64,000 nt of DNA from Prolixibacteraceae bacterium (GCA_028683385.1 JAQUIJ010000011.1:1-64000); one strand, 5' to 3'. Positions 26,504 through 36,293 are shown, numbered from the stretch's first letter. The notes: a model not told the origin generated them from the letters alone. Made by a program: numbers and translations.

Positions 26504-27499
26504 CTAAGGAACTTCAACTGTATTCAAAATTTCAGCAATAATTTCTTCTGAAGTGATGTTGTTTGCTTCGGCTTCGTAGCTCAACCCAATACGGTGACGC
26601 ATTACGTCGGGGCAAACAGCACGAACATCTTCAGGAATCACATACCCACGGCGTTTGATGAATGCAAATGCTTTGGCGGCCTGTGCCAGACTGATACTTG
26701 CGCGGGGCGAACCTCCGTAGGTGATCATGTCAACATATTTGTCCAACCTATAGGCTTTCGGATCGCGGGTAGCAAATACGATGTCAACAATATATTTCTG
26801 GATTTTTTCGTCCATGTAAACATCTTTCACCACTTCGCGGGCTTTAAGAATGTCTTCGGTGCGGGTAACTTTTGATGCAACCGGAAATGCTTTCATCAGG
26901 TTTTGCTGTATAATTAGCTTTTCTTCGTCTTTTGTCGGGTAATTAATAACCACTTTCAGCATAAAACGGTCGACCTGCGCTTCCGGAAGCGGGTAAGTTC
27001 CTTCCTGTTCAATTGGGTTTTGAGTGGCCATTACCAGGAATGGTTCCTGCAGTTTGTAGGTATTTTCGCCAATCGTGATCTGACGTTCCTGCATGGCTTC
27101 GAGCAATGCCGACTGAACTTTTGCAGGCGCCCGGTTAATTTCATCGGCTAATACAAAATTTGTGAAAATCGGACCTTTCTTTACGATGAATTCCTCTTTC
27201 TTCTGGCTGTAAATCATAGTTCCCAACAAGTCGGCGGGCAACAAATCAGGAGTAAACTGAATACGTGCGAATTTGGCATCGATACTTGTTGCCAGCGTGT
27301 TGATTGCAAGTGTTTTTGCCAATCCGGGAACCCCTTCCAATAAAATATGGCCTCCAGACAAAAGTCCTACTAAAAGACTCTCAACCAAATGTTTCTGACC
27401 TACAATTACCTTGTTCATCTCCATGCTGATGATGTCGACAAACGAACTTTCTCTCTGAATTCTTTCGTTTAATTCTCGGATATCAACTGTTTGATTCAT
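26504..27499 (-). CDS. MoxR-family AAA+ ATPase, first gene of the Bat operon
   Basis: 331 residues from the ATG at 27499 (MNQTVDIRELNERIQ); the frame continues 16 codons further upstream but without conserved character. Walker A EGVPGLAKT, Walker B FVLADEINRAP with the sensor region ALLEAMQERQIT, and TQNPIEQEGTYPLPEAQVDRF are all textbook MoxR. The C-terminal AAA lid (SPRASISLAQAAKAFAFIKR) is complete. MoxR ATPases act as chaperone-like remodelers for VWA proteins, here BatA and BatB. A promoter was not identified, but the 200-nt divergent spacer with truA must contain it. Confidence 0.93.
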   Translation of the reverse strand: MNQTVDIRELNERIQRESSFVDIISMEMNKVIVGQKHLVESLLVGLLSGGHILLEGVPGLAKTLAINTLATSIDAKFARIQFTPDLLPADLLGTMIYSQKKEEFIVKKGPIFTNFVLADEINRAPAKVQSALLEAMQERQITIGENTYKLQEPFLVMATQNPIEQEGTYPLPEAQVDRFMLKVVINYPTKDEEKLIIQQNLMKAFPVASKVTRTEDILKAREVVKDVYMDEKIQKYIVDIVFATRDPKAYRLDKYVDMITYGGSPRASISLAQAAKAFAFIKRRGYVIPEDVRAVCPDVMRHRIGLSYEAEANNITSEEIIAEILNTVEVP

Positions 27500-27673
27500 A
27501 TTTTTTAGATAAAATGATTTATTTTCTTGTATTTTTTTCGAGAACACGAAAATAAACTATCCTTGCTTGAAAAAGGGTAAATTTTCGTTAAACTTTGTTA
27601 AGCTGTTTGCCCTCAAAAGGGCTGTGAAATTAATAAATTCAGCGATCTTTAACAGAATCTGGTTTCACTTTTT

Positions 27674-27681
27674 TATTTTTG
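27674..27681 (+). promoter_or_regulatory. -7 element (TATTTTTG) before truA
   Basis: Exact TAnnTTTG match 16 nt before the TTG start. No good -33 TTG at the usual distance. If used, transcription starts about 10 nt before the start codon, so the leader is almost absent. Confidence 0.4.
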
Positions 27682-27697
27682 CGAAAAAATTAATCCA

Positions 27698-28459
27698 TTG
27701 ACACAAAGGTATTTCATTGAACTTGCCTATAAAGGCACTAATTTTCACGGATGGCAAATTCAGCCAAACGCTATTTCGGTCCAGGAAAGTCTTGAAAAAG
27801 CCCTGTCGACTGTTGCCCGTGAGGCGATTGCGGTTACCGGCGCCGGACGAACGGATACCGGGGTTCATGCCAGTTACTTCGTTGCTCATTTCGATTCAAC
27901 AAAACTCAACCTCGACCATCCGGATTTTTCGCATAAACTGAACAGCTTTCTAGGCAAAGACATTGTTATTTTTCAGGTGTCGAAAGTTGCTGCTGAAGCT
28001 CATGCCCGGTTCGATGCCATTTCGAGAACTTACCAATATCATCTGAATCTTCGAAAAGATCCGTTTGCGTTGGAAACTTCCTGGCATTTTTTCAGTCAAC
28101 CCGATGTTGAACGTATGAACGCAGCAAGTCGCATTTTATTTGAATACACCGATTTTACCAGTTTCAGTAAATTGCATACTGATGTTAAAACCAACAATTG
28201 CAAAATCTATTGGGCCGAATGGTCTCAGGGTGGCACGAATATCGTTTTTACTGTCAAAGCTGACCGGTTTCTCCGGAATATGGTTCGCGCGTTGGTTGGA
28301 ACTATTTTGGAAGTCGGGATTGGCAAAATCGATCTGAATCAATTCAGGCAAATTATTGAGCAAAAAGACCGCGGGGCAGCCGGATTGTCGGTTCCGGCGC
28401 ATGGATTGTTTTTAACGGATGTTGAGTATCCCAACGCGATTTTTAACCGAAGATTATAA
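27698..28459 (+). CDS. truA: tRNA pseudouridine(38-40) synthase TruA
   Basis: 253 residues. TruA modifies U38-U40 in the anticodon arm of many tRNAs. The family motifs are RYFIELAYKGTNFHGWQIQP at the start, the catalytic loop GAGRTDTGVHA with the nucleophilic aspartate at 53, and FLRNMVRALVGTILEVG near 195. The frame has no ATG near the family N-terminus; the first usable codon is TTG at 27698 (reading MTQRYF), which fits homologues that begin one to three residues before RYF. It is divergent from moxR and followed 19 nt later by a TPR-like gene. Confidence 0.93.
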   Translation: MTQRYFIELAYKGTNFHGWQIQPNAISVQESLEKALSTVAREAIAVTGAGRTDTGVHASYFVAHFDSTKLNLDHPDFSHKLNSFLGKDIVIFQVSKVAAEAHARFDAISRTYQYHLNLRKDPFALETSWHFFSQPDVERMNAASRILFEYTDFTSFSKLHTDVKTNNCKIYWAEWSQGGTNIVFTVKADRFLRNMVRALVGTILEVGIGKIDLNQFRQIIEQKDRGAAGLSVPAHGLFLTDVEYPNAIFNRRL

Positions 28460-28478
28460 TGAATAAAGAGAATTTGAA

Positions 28479-29096
28479 ATGATAACATTTACTGAACTTT
28501 ACGATAAAATATATACCGGAAATTCGCCATTGGATTCGAAGAGGTTCGTTCAGATTGTGGAATCGTCTAAAACAGATGTTTTGGCGCTCGTCGATAAAAT
28601 TGAGCAAGAAGATAGGTCAAAAGTTAGAAGATTTGTTGCTGATTATGCCATTAATCTGGCGAGTATTGAATACACAAAAAATTCCTTGATTTTTCTAAAT
28701 AAAGCTGTTGACTTATTTCAGAAAGATGAAACGTTTAAAGGTAATGATTTGCTGAATGAGCCTACATATGAATCGCTCATTTTAAATCGGGCTAAAACCT
28801 ATTATGTTCTGGATAATTATAGGCGTGCATTGAATGATTTTAAGTTATTGAGGAATAAATTTGGTTCCAATGATTTGTATCGAAAGGGATACGATGCGTG
28901 TATGGATAAGATCCTTACGATATTTCAATGGATTACTCTTTCGGTTTTGGCGATATCAATCAGTTCAATTTTACTTTTAGAGCTTGAAGCTGGTCTGAAA
29001 TGCTTAATGATAAGCGTGCTGGTTTTATCTTTAATTCTATCAGTATCGCTTAATTTTGTCCAAAGAAAAAAAAGGAAAGAGCAAAATAAAGGCTGA
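28479..29096 (+). CDS. TPR-like protein with C-terminal membrane anchor, function unknown
   Basis: 205 residues. The first 145 are helical with TPR character (TYESLILNRAKTYYVLDNYR followed by RALNDFKLLRNKFG). Two hydrophobic helices at about 148-167 and 170-190 (WITLSVLAISISSILLLEL, then CLMISVLVLSLILSVSLNF) and a basic tail QRKKRKEQNKG follow, so the TPR part should be cytoplasmic and tail-anchored. No family was recognised. It shares a transcript with truA (19 nt apart) and ends in a bidirectional terminator. Confidence 0.7.
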   Translation: MITFTELYDKIYTGNSPLDSKRFVQIVESSKTDVLALVDKIEQEDRSKVRRFVADYAINLASIEYTKNSLIFLNKAVDLFQKDETFKGNDLLNEPTYESLILNRAKTYYVLDNYRRALNDFKLLRNKFGSNDLYRKGYDACMDKILTIFQWITLSVLAISISSILLLELEAGLKCLMISVLVLSLILSVSLNFVQRKKRKEQNKG

Positions 29097-29120
29097 ATTT
29101 TTCAACTCAGCCTTTATTTT
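29084..29120. terminator. Bidirectional terminator between convergent genes
   Basis: AAATAAAGGCTGA pairs with TCAGCCTTTATTT around loop ATTTTTCAAC; it serves the TPR gene on the plus strand and the M13 peptidase gene on the minus strand. Confidence 0.85.
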
Positions 29121-29143
29121 CTAAATGTAAGTTTTCGAATCAA

Positions 29144-31183
29144 TTACCAAATTCTAACAATCAAGCTGTCAGGTCTCCACATCTTGTCGCCTTCTTTTAC
29201 TCCGAATGTATTATAAAATTCAGGAATATTCGATAGTGTGCCGATTACGCGGTATTTGGCTGGCGAATGTTCGTCGCTTTTTACCTGGTTGGCTATGGCT
29301 TCGGGGCGCATATTCATCATCCATGCCAGTGCAAATCCCAGGAAAAACCTTTCATCCGGAGTTTTTCCGGCAATGATTTCTTTATTCTGATATTGTTTGG
29401 TTTTCTGGAAAGCCTGATAACCCATGATGATTCCGCCCAAATCGGCAATATTTTCGCCTTGAGTTAATTCTCCGTTAATGTGAAGACTGTCAACCGGATT
29501 ATATTGATTGAATTGTTTCACGATCATTTTTGTTTTTGCATAAAATTTCGTGCTGTCCTCGGCAGTCCACCAATTCTTCAGGTTTCCATCAGCATTGTAT
29601 TTGCTTCCCATGTCATCAAACCCATGGGTCATTTCGTGCCCGAAAGTCGATCCGCCAATGATGGAATATAAGATGGCGTCGTCGGCCATTTTACGTTCGT
29701 AGCCAGGCACAATAATGTTGCAGGCAGGAACCACAATTTCGTTATTCGATGGATTGTAGTAGGCATTGTAGTTTTGTGGTTGCATTTCCCACTCGGTACG
29801 GTCGACAGGTTTGCCAAATTTCGAAATGTTATAATTAAAGTGCCATTGGTTGGCATTGATTGCATTTTGAGCATACGAATCGCGATTCACCTTCAGGCTG
29901 CTCAGGTCTTTCCATTTGTCCGGATAACCAACTTTCATGATCATGGTTTCGAGTTTCTTTAAGGCCTTTTCTTTGGTCGGGGCGCTCATCCAATCCAGAT
30001 TTTTAATTCGTTCGGCATACACCGCTTTAACTGCATTCCCAATTTCTACCAGTTTCTCTTTGGTTCCGGCTGGCAAATATTCCGAAACATAAACCTGACC
30101 AATTAATTCGCCCAAATAGCTGTCGGTTTGCTCAACGACCCTTTTCCAGCGCGGTTTGGGCTGCTGAACTCCACGGAGCGTTTGCGAATAAAAACCAAAG
30201 ACTTCGAGGTAAGTTTTATCGTCAAGATAAGAGGAAAGTCCTCTTGTAAGCCTATATTTTAAGTAGTTTTTCCAGTCTTCAATCGGAAATTTCTTCAGGT
30301 TTGAATTTAAGGCGGCAAGGTACTCAGGCTGGCCAACAATGACTGAATCTACTTTTTGAAGTCCGGTTTCCTGAAAAAAGACTTGCCAGTCGAAGTTCGG
30401 ATTCGAAGCTGTCAGTTGCTGAATCGTTAATTTGGTATAGTTTTTCAGCGGGTCGCGGGTATCTTCCTTTTTTCGCGAAGCCAAGGCCAGCGCTGTTTCA
30501 AGTTTCAGTTGACTGGCTGCTGCGGTTTTCGCTTTCTGCTGATCGTATCCCAAAATCTGGTACATGTTTTCGAGATGCACCAGGAATTTTTCGCGAATTT
30601 GCACTGTTCGCGCATCTTTTTCAAAATAGTATTGCCTGTCGGGAAGGCTCAATCCGCCCTGCCAGATATTCACCGCATTCTTGCTACTGATCTTGCTATC
30701 CTGCCAAACGCCAAATCCAAACAGAGCTGAACTTGAACCCTTGAAAATAGAGGCGGTTGTTGCCGCAAGCTGACTAACTTCTTTTATCTGATCAATCTGA
30801 TCGAGCTGTTTTTGGATGGCAGCAATCCCAACCTGATTCAGTTTGGTGCTATCCATTCCTGAAAAGTAAAAATCACCTATTTTTTGCTTGTTACTTCCTT
30901 CTTCGGACGAGGTTTGGGCGCTTGTTTTACAGATTTTCAGGATTTGAGAATTGATGGTATCCTGAATGACCTGAAAAATACCGCAGCTTTGTTCACTCGC
31001 TGCGATGGGGTTTGCTTTAAACCAGTTTCCGTTGGCGTACTGAAAGAAATCATTTCCAGGTTTTGCCGTTGTATCGATGTGGGCCACCAGAGGATCAGGC
31101 GCATGATCTTTTTTTACCGGTTGGCAAGAATAAATCGTCATTAAAAAAACAGAACTTGAAAGGAATAATTGAAATGGCTTCAT
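29144..31183 (-). CDS. M13-family (neprilysin/PepO-like) metallopeptidase lipoprotein
   Basis: 679 residues. The signal ends in a lipobox (MTIYSC, Cys20), so the enzyme is membrane-anchored in the envelope. After the M13 N-terminal domain (PGNDFFQYANGNWFKANP) comes the catalytic region: IVVPACNIIVPGY, GGSTFGHEMTHGFDDMG with the zinc ligands HEMTH near 512, and GENIADLGG giving the third ligand. The C-terminal RVIGTLSNIPEFYNTFGVKEG and ...RIW are typical. M13 enzymes cleave oligopeptides on the amino side of hydrophobic residues. It is monocistronic and divergent from the thioredoxin-like gene. Confidence 0.94.
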   Translation of the reverse strand: MKPFQLFLSSSVFLMTIYSCQPVKKDHAPDPLVAHIDTTAKPGNDFFQYANGNWFKANPIAASEQSCGIFQVIQDTINSQILKICKTSAQTSSEEGSNKQKIGDFYFSGMDSTKLNQVGIAAIQKQLDQIDQIKEVSQLAATTASIFKGSSSALFGFGVWQDSKISSKNAVNIWQGGLSLPDRQYYFEKDARTVQIREKFLVHLENMYQILGYDQQKAKTAAASQLKLETALALASRKKEDTRDPLKNYTKLTIQQLTASNPNFDWQVFFQETGLQKVDSVIVGQPEYLAALNSNLKKFPIEDWKNYLKYRLTRGLSSYLDDKTYLEVFGFYSQTLRGVQQPKPRWKRVVEQTDSYLGELIGQVYVSEYLPAGTKEKLVEIGNAVKAVYAERIKNLDWMSAPTKEKALKKLETMIMKVGYPDKWKDLSSLKVNRDSYAQNAINANQWHFNYNISKFGKPVDRTEWEMQPQNYNAYYNPSNNEIVVPACNIIVPGYERKMADDAILYSIIGGSTFGHEMTHGFDDMGSKYNADGNLKNWWTAEDSTKFYAKTKMIVKQFNQYNPVDSLHINGELTQGENIADLGGIIMGYQAFQKTKQYQNKEIIAGKTPDERFFLGFALAWMMNMRPEAIANQVKSDEHSPAKYRVIGTLSNIPEFYNTFGVKEGDKMWRPDSLIVRIW

Positions 31184-31319
31184 ATAATTAGATTAAAACG
31201 GATTTGCTGATAGGTGTGTAAAATAGATTGTTCATTACAAAGTTTGATTTTAAAAACCACTTTTTGATCCTTTTTGCTTTGCTTTTGTTTGCATTACTGA
31301 ATCAAGAAATTTATTAATT

Positions 31320-31901
31320 ATGGCTTACACGTTACAAATCGGCGATCAGGCTTCTGACTTTAACCTGAAAGCTACCGATGGAAAGTATTACGGACTTGGC
31401 GATTTTTCGGATGCACGTATTCTGGTTGTGTTCTTTACCTGCAATCATTGTCCGTATGTTTTGGGAAGCGACGAAGTAACCCGAAAAACGGCTGACAAAT
31501 ATAAACTTCAAGGTGTTAGTTTTGTGGCAATTAATTCAAACAGTCCCAATACTTATGCTGAAGACAGTTATGAGAATATGGTTCTTCGGATGAATGAAAA
31601 TCATTTCCCATGGATTTATCTTCACGACGAAACTCAGAAGATTGCTTTGGCATATGGTGCGTTGAAAACACCGCATTTTTACGTGTTTAATGAGGCGCGA
31701 AAGCTGGTCTATACAGGCCGGGCAGTAGATCAGCCGCGTGATGCGTCGAAGATTACTGTCAATGATCTTGATCGGACGCTTTCAGAATTAATGTCCGGAG
31801 GATCAGTTTCGGTACCAGTCACAAACCCGATTGGCTGTACAATTAAATGGGAAGGCAAAGAAAGACATTGGATGCCCGATGAGGCCTGCGATTTGGTATG
31901 A
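31320..31901 (+). CDS. Thioredoxin-fold protein of the AhpC/TSA-redoxin group
   Basis: 193 residues. The peroxiredoxin/redoxin fold is read from [20 protein letters not shown], then [19 protein letters not shown] with a CNHC pair at 41-44, [20 protein letters not shown] and [20 protein letters not shown] (cis-proline region). The CxxCPYV form is characteristic of the small group of thioredoxin-like proteins annotated near AhpC/TSA; there is no signal peptide, so it is cytoplasmic. A reductase or peroxidase role is likely but untested. It stands alone, with a REP-like phrase just after it. Confidence 0.85.
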   Translation: MAYTLQIGDQASDFNLKATDGKYYGLGDFSDARILVVFFTCNHCPYVLGSDEVTRKTADKYKLQGVSFVAINSNSPNTYAEDSYENMVLRMNENHFPWIYLHDETQKIALAYGALKTPHFYVFNEARKLVYTGRAVDQPRDASKITVNDLDRTLSELMSGGSVSVPVTNPIGCTIKWEGKERHWMPDEACDLV

Positions 31902-31981
31902 ATTCGGCTTCGACTGCTTCGACAGGCTTAGCAATCGTCTCATTGAAATCTATGCATTTTATATAAATAGGAAGATGGTGC

Positions 31982-32010
31982 TTGTCAAATCGAGCTTTTT
32001 CGTAGTTTTG
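31982..32010 (+). promoter_or_regulatory. Promoter of the flippase/AlkD-like operon
   Basis: TTG at 31982-31984, 18 nt, TAGTTTTG at 32003-32010 (exact TAnnTTTG). It lies 32 nt before the TTG start codon of the flippase and supports that start. Confidence 0.6.
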
Positions 32011-32042
32011 AGAATACAAATCGAATCAACCTTGTCAATAAA

Positions 32043-33353
32043 TTGCCTGTAAAATTTAAAGTCACCCAGATTTCTGCACTGCAGATCTTTCAGCTTTTGC
32101 GCTATTTGACACTGATATTGATCGGCGTCGTTTTTACAAAATCCGCATTGTCAACATCCGAAATCGGGCAATACGAAACTTTCTTGTTCCTGGCTGGTGC
32201 GGTTAGTTTTTTTTGGTTGAACGGGTTAATTCAGGGATTTTTACCTACCTCGGGCAAACAGTCTTCCTCGACCAAATCGTCTGATTTATTTAATGTTTTT
32301 TATCTGCTGATGGTGTTTTCCATGCTATCGGTGTTTTTCATTTTGTTATTCGAGCATTCCATCTCAGGTCTTTTGCTGAAAGGTTCTGAAATTCCATTTC
32401 TGAAATATCTGCTGATTTATTTGTTGTTCACTTCACCTTCAGGTCTCATCGAATACATTTATCTGATCCGGAATCAAGGGAAAGGAATGCTTGTTTACGG
32501 AGTCGTTTCGTACGCGCTGATGTTTCTTTTAGTCGTGATGCCTCCAGTCTTCGGGTTAAATATTGAATACAGTTTAGTCGGATTAGTCATTAGTTCCGCA
32601 TTTCGTTTTGTTTGGCTGATGGTCTTGTTGTTTCGGCATTCCAGTCCGGCATTTCATCCGGCTTTTATCCGGAAACATATGAAAAGTGCTACACCATTGG
32701 TGCTCTCCATGTTTTTAAGCGGATCCGGCCAATACATCGACGGATTTATTATTTCGCGTTATTTCGACAGCGCCACTTTTGCAGTTTTTCGGTTTGGCGC
32801 CCGCGAACTTCCGTTGGTTCTTTTACTGGCCAATGCTTTTAGTGCGTCCATGTTGCCCGGCTTTGCCGATCGTTCGAAGTTGAAATCTAATCTCGAAATC
32901 ATTAAGCAAAATTCACAGAAGCTTGGATTTTGGCTATTTCCGTTATCCGGAATATTGATGCTAATATCGCATTGGGCATTCCCTGTAATTTTCAATGTCA
33001 GCTTCAGTGGAAGTGCCACTATATTTAATATTTATTTGTTGTTAATTGTTAGTCGGTTAGTTTTCCCACAAACCATTCTGATTGGCCTTCAGAAAAACAA
33101 GGCTATTATGTGGGCCTCGCTCCTCGAAATTATTCTGAATGTGGCGCTCAGTGTTTTGTTTATGCAGTTTTGGGGTTTGCCCGGAGTGGCCTACGGAACG
33201 GTTTGTGCATATGTTTTTGAGAAACTGATTTTAATGGTTTTCGTGAAGAAAATATATGGATTCGGTGTTTCGGCTTACCTAAACGTGAAACAACATTTGC
33301 TTTATTCGTTACTTTTGGCGGTCATATTTTATGTCGTCGAGTTTTTAATTTAA
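32043..33353 (+). CDS. Polysaccharide flippase-like (MATE/Wzx superfamily) membrane protein
   Basis: 436 residues, almost all hydrophobic, with about 12 transmembrane helices. The opening VTQISALQIFQLLRYLTLIL and the pattern ALSTSEIGQYETFLFLAGAV match oligosaccharide flippases of the MOP superfamily, which move lipid-linked glycans across the inner membrane. No glycosyltransferase cluster surrounds it here, so the substrate is unknown. The start is TTG at 32043: there is no ATG upstream in frame after the promoter, and the next internal ATG would remove several helices. It ends just before the AlkD-like gene and is probably co-transcribed with it. Confidence 0.82.
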   Translation: MPVKFKVTQISALQIFQLLRYLTLILIGVVFTKSALSTSEIGQYETFLFLAGAVSFFWLNGLIQGFLPTSGKQSSSTKSSDLFNVFYLLMVFSMLSVFFILLFEHSISGLLLKGSEIPFLKYLLIYLLFTSPSGLIEYIYLIRNQGKGMLVYGVVSYALMFLLVVMPPVFGLNIEYSLVGLVISSAFRFVWLMVLLFRHSSPAFHPAFIRKHMKSATPLVLSMFLSGSGQYIDGFIISRYFDSATFAVFRFGARELPLVLLLANAFSASMLPGFADRSKLKSNLEIIKQNSQKLGFWLFPLSGILMLISHWAFPVIFNVSFSGSATIFNIYLLLIVSRLVFPQTILIGLQKNKAIMWASLLEIILNVALSVLFMQFWGLPGVAYGTVCAYVFEKLILMVFVKKIYGFGVSAYLNVKQHLLYSLLLAVIFYVVEFLI

Positions 33354-33371
33354 CTTTTTGCTTTGTATCTT

Positions 33372-34082
33372 ATGGATATTATCATTGATGACCCGATTCG
33401 CGAACAGGAATTTCGCCAGATACTGACAAAAATTCGTTTGGCTAAAAACGGCGAAACAGTTGATCAGATGAAAGAACATGGCCTGGTCTATAAAATGAAT
33501 TGGGGCGTTTCAATCATTCAATTGCGTGAGATCGCATCTCAATTTAACCCCAATCATTTACTCGCGCTCAAGTTGTGGAACAAACAATGGCGAGAAACCA
33601 TGATTCTGGCTGCCATGCTTGATGTTCCGAAGGAGGTAACCGAAGAGCAGATGGATTACTGGACAAAAAGTCTGGAAACTGCCGAAATTGCTGAAGCCCT
33701 GAACACGTATCTTTGGGCAAAAACCAAATTTGCCTTTATAAAAGCATTGGAATGGTGTCGTGGGAAAAAACATTTGGTGCGTTTTACCGGACTTCACCTG
33801 ATGGGACGCCTCGCCCTGACCGAGAAATCGGCTATGGACGAGTTTTTTGAACCTTTTTTCGACATACTGTCACCTTTGGCAAAAGATCCGAATTTGAAAC
33901 AAATTTTTTACCGTTCGTTTATTTTACTCGGAACTAAGGGAAAAACGATGAACGAAAGAGCTATTTTATTTGCTGAAGGGCTGAAAGATCTTGATTCAGA
34001 GGAAAGTAATATTTTGGCTGAAATGATTCTTTCTGAACTCAAAAGTGAATATGTACAGGATTTATTTGTTAAGAATACTTAA
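33372..34082 (+). CDS. DNA alkylation repair (AlkD-like) HEAT-repeat protein
   Basis: 236 residues from the ATG at 33372 (MDIIIDDPIREQEF); the TTG three codons earlier is less likely. The protein is all helical, in HEAT-like repeats: WGVSIIQLREIASQF, NPNHLLALKLWNKQWRETMI and KKHLVRFTGLHLMGRLAL correspond to the repeats of the AlkD/AlkC family, whose members excise N3- and N7-alkylated purines. I could not assign the catalytic Trp/Asp pair with confidence, so it may be a non-enzymatic relative. It follows the flippase gene by 18 nt. Confidence 0.7.
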   Translation: MDIIIDDPIREQEFRQILTKIRLAKNGETVDQMKEHGLVYKMNWGVSIIQLREIASQFNPNHLLALKLWNKQWRETMILAAMLDVPKEVTEEQMDYWTKSLETAEIAEALNTYLWAKTKFAFIKALEWCRGKKHLVRFTGLHLMGRLALTEKSAMDEFFEPFFDILSPLAKDPNLKQIFYRSFILLGTKGKTMNERAILFAEGLKDLDSEESNILAEMILSELKSEYVQDLFVKNT

Positions 34083-34160
34083 CTGAGAACGGATTTCGGC
34101 AAGTCTGATTAATTTTGGTATAGTTTTTATGTATTAAAATGGAAATTTAAATTTTAAACA

Positions 34161-34934
34161 ATGGATATTACAAAATCATCGAATCCCGTATTTGGGAAGA
34201 ACATATTTAGTCAATCAGCAATCAATACTGAAGACGGAGTGATGACCGTGAACGGAACAATCAATAAAACCGGGTTAATGTTGCTGATTGTTATTTTTGC
34301 GGCCACGTTTACCTGGCGTAAATTTTTTGGTGCAATCGATCCAGCCACACCGGGTGTTATGCCTTCAGGAATTATGGTATGGACAATGGTTGGTGCAATT
34401 GGAGGTTTTATTACTGCACTGATTACTACATTCAGTCCACGCCGTGCTGCAATGACAGCTCCGATTTATGCTGTTTTTGAAGGTTTGTTCCTTGGAGCAA
34501 TTTCTGCCATGTTCGAAGCGATGTATCCCGGATTGGTTATGCGTGCAGTTTCGCTTACATTTGGCGTATTCTTCATTATGCTTCTACTTTATCGTTCAGG
34601 AACTATTCGTGCTACTGAAAAATTCAGGACTGTAATTTTTGCTGCTACCGGTGGTATTGCACTGGTTTATCTGGTAAGTTTTATCGCCGGAATGTTTGGT
34701 GCCAATTTAGGTTTTATGTATGGAAATGGCCTGGTTGGAATAGGATTTAGCCTGTTTGTAGTAGTGATTGCTGCACTTAACCTGATTCTCGATTTCGACA
34801 TGATTACACGTGGTGCTAATGCGATGGCTCCAAAATATATGGAGTGGTATGGCGCTTTTGGATTGATGGTTACTTTAATTTGGTTGTACCTTGAAATGCT
34901 TCGTCTGCTTTCCAAATTATCGAGCCGGAATTAA
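34161..34934 (+). CDS. Bax inhibitor-1/YccA-family membrane protein
   Basis: 257 residues with seven hydrophobic helices between about 34 and 250. Landmarks of the BI-1/YccA group in the YccA-like branch are the cytoplasmic N-terminus with NPVFGKNIFSQSAI, APIYAVFEGLFLGAISAMFE in helix 4, and DFDMITRGANAMAPKYMEWY near the C-terminus, whose aspartates form the proposed calcium/proton gate. In bacteria such proteins modulate membrane protease FtsH or ion leak; which applies here is unknown. A terminator follows. Confidence 0.92.
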   Translation: MDITKSSNPVFGKNIFSQSAINTEDGVMTVNGTINKTGLMLLIVIFAATFTWRKFFGAIDPATPGVMPSGIMVWTMVGAIGGFITALITTFSPRRAAMTAPIYAVFEGLFLGAISAMFEAMYPGLVMRAVSLTFGVFFIMLLLYRSGTIRATEKFRTVIFAATGGIALVYLVSFIAGMFGANLGFMYGNGLVGIGFSLFVVVIAALNLILDFDMITRGANAMAPKYMEWYGAFGLMVTLIWLYLEMLRLLSKLSSRN

Positions 34935-34965
34935 TTTTCAGGAAAACATAAATTAAAAATATTCA

Positions 34966-34990
34966 ACAGGGGCTTCGGTCCCTGTTTTTG
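34966..34990 (+). terminator. Terminator after the Bax inhibitor-1 gene
   Basis: ACAGGG (34966-34971) pairs with CCCTGT (34980-34985) around GCTTCGGT, followed by T5. Confidence 0.75.
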
Positions 34991-35089
34991 TTTGATAGAT
35001 TAAAAGTATTACTTTCGGAGACTTGTTTTGTCCTGAAAATAAAAAGATATTTTGTGATCAAAACAGTCTGATTAATAATCGAATAAGAT

Positions 35090-36259
35090 ATGATACTCAT
35101 TGAGGTAACCGATTCAAAAACCAAGAAGCAATTTCATAAAGTTCCGCACCTGATCTATAAAAACGATCCGAATTGGGCATGTCCGTTGGAAGGAATGGTT
35201 GAAGATGTATTCACTCCTGCAAAAAATCCATCATTTAAAACTGGTGAGGCTTGCCGCTGGATATTAACCGATGAAAGTGGTCAATTACTAGGGCGGATTG
35301 GAGCCTTTTTGAATCGGAAGAAAGTGAATACCTTCGAACAGCCAACCGGAGGATGTGGTTTTTTTGAGTGTGTCAACGATTTTGATGCCGCTAAAATGTT
35401 ATTTGATGCCTCACGTGATTGGCTGAAAGAACGTGGGATAGAAGCCATGGACGGGCCAGTCAACTTCGGAGAAAATTACATGAACTGGGGACTCCTGGCT
35501 AAAGGGTTTGTTCATCAGGGTTTTGGGATGCCTTATAATCCTGCCTATTACGTCGATCTGTTTAAAAAATACGGATTCGAAGTTTATTTTCAGCAATTCA
35601 GCTACCATCTCGATTATTCGAAACCTTTTCCGGAGCGTTTCTGGAAAATTGCCGGGTGGGTGGCACAAAAACCGGGTTACACTTTCGAACATTTTTCGTT
35701 TGACAAGACGGAAAAATTTGTTGACGACTTCTGTTACATTTACGATGAAGCATGGCGTTTTCATGAGCATTTTGAGCCACTTGACAAAGATGAAATACGC
35801 GATTTTATCAAGACGGCAAAAGCCATCATCGATCCGGAGATGATCTGGTATGCTTATCACGATGGAGTTCCAATTGCCCTGTTTGTCATGATTCCGGACA
35901 TCAATCAGATCCTGAAAAAGCTGAACGGCAAAATGAATTTCATCAATATCCTGAAATTTTTGTACTACAAACGTAAAAGGATAATGACCCGAACCCGCAT
36001 CTTAATTATGGGTGTGGTGCCAAAATATCAGAAATCAGGTATTGAGTCGGCAATTTTCTGGCATCAGGATAAGTTAATGAAGCATAAACCTGAGTACAAA
36101 GAGGTTGAATTGTCGTGGGCTGGCGACTTTAACCCCAAAATTATGGCACTTTATAAGTCTGTTGGTGGAGTTGAGGCGAAAACGCATTACACCATGCGGT
36201 ATCTTTTCGATCGAACTAAACCTTTTAAAAGGGCGCCGATTATTGGGCTGGAAGATTAA
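35090..36259 (+). CDS. GNAT-fold acyltransferase-like protein
   Basis: 389 residues. The C-terminal half has GNAT features: IWYAYHDGVPIALFVMIPD, then RTRILIMGVVPKYQKSGIES (beta4 and the pyrophosphate-binding helix, with QKSGIES in place of QxxGxG/A), and ELSWAGDFNPKIMALYKSVG. The N-terminal half (FHKVPHLIYKNDPNWACPLEG ... GRIGAFLNRKKVN) resembles a second, degenerate GNAT domain. Similar proteins of about 390 residues are widespread in Bacteroidota; neither donor nor acceptor is known to me. The gene is single, with its own spacer on both sides. Confidence 0.75.
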   Translation: MILIEVTDSKTKKQFHKVPHLIYKNDPNWACPLEGMVEDVFTPAKNPSFKTGEACRWILTDESGQLLGRIGAFLNRKKVNTFEQPTGGCGFFECVNDFDAAKMLFDASRDWLKERGIEAMDGPVNFGENYMNWGLLAKGFVHQGFGMPYNPAYYVDLFKKYGFEVYFQQFSYHLDYSKPFPERFWKIAGWVAQKPGYTFEHFSFDKTEKFVDDFCYIYDEAWRFHEHFEPLDKDEIRDFIKTAKAIIDPEMIWYAYHDGVPIALFVMIPDINQILKKLNGKMNFINILKFLYYKRKRIMTRTRILIMGVVPKYQKSGIESAIFWHQDKLMKHKPEYKEVELSWAGDFNPKIMALYKSVGGVEAKTHYTMRYLFDRTKPFKRAPIIGLED

Positions 36260-36293
36260 ATTTTAAAAATAAGGAATTTATAAAAAGAAATAT

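Noticed and set aside
31903-31981. Possible mobile element from the phrase TTCGACTGCTTCGACAGGC
   Set aside because: Only a short REP-like phrase with one partial echo at about 21509; no ends or transposase.
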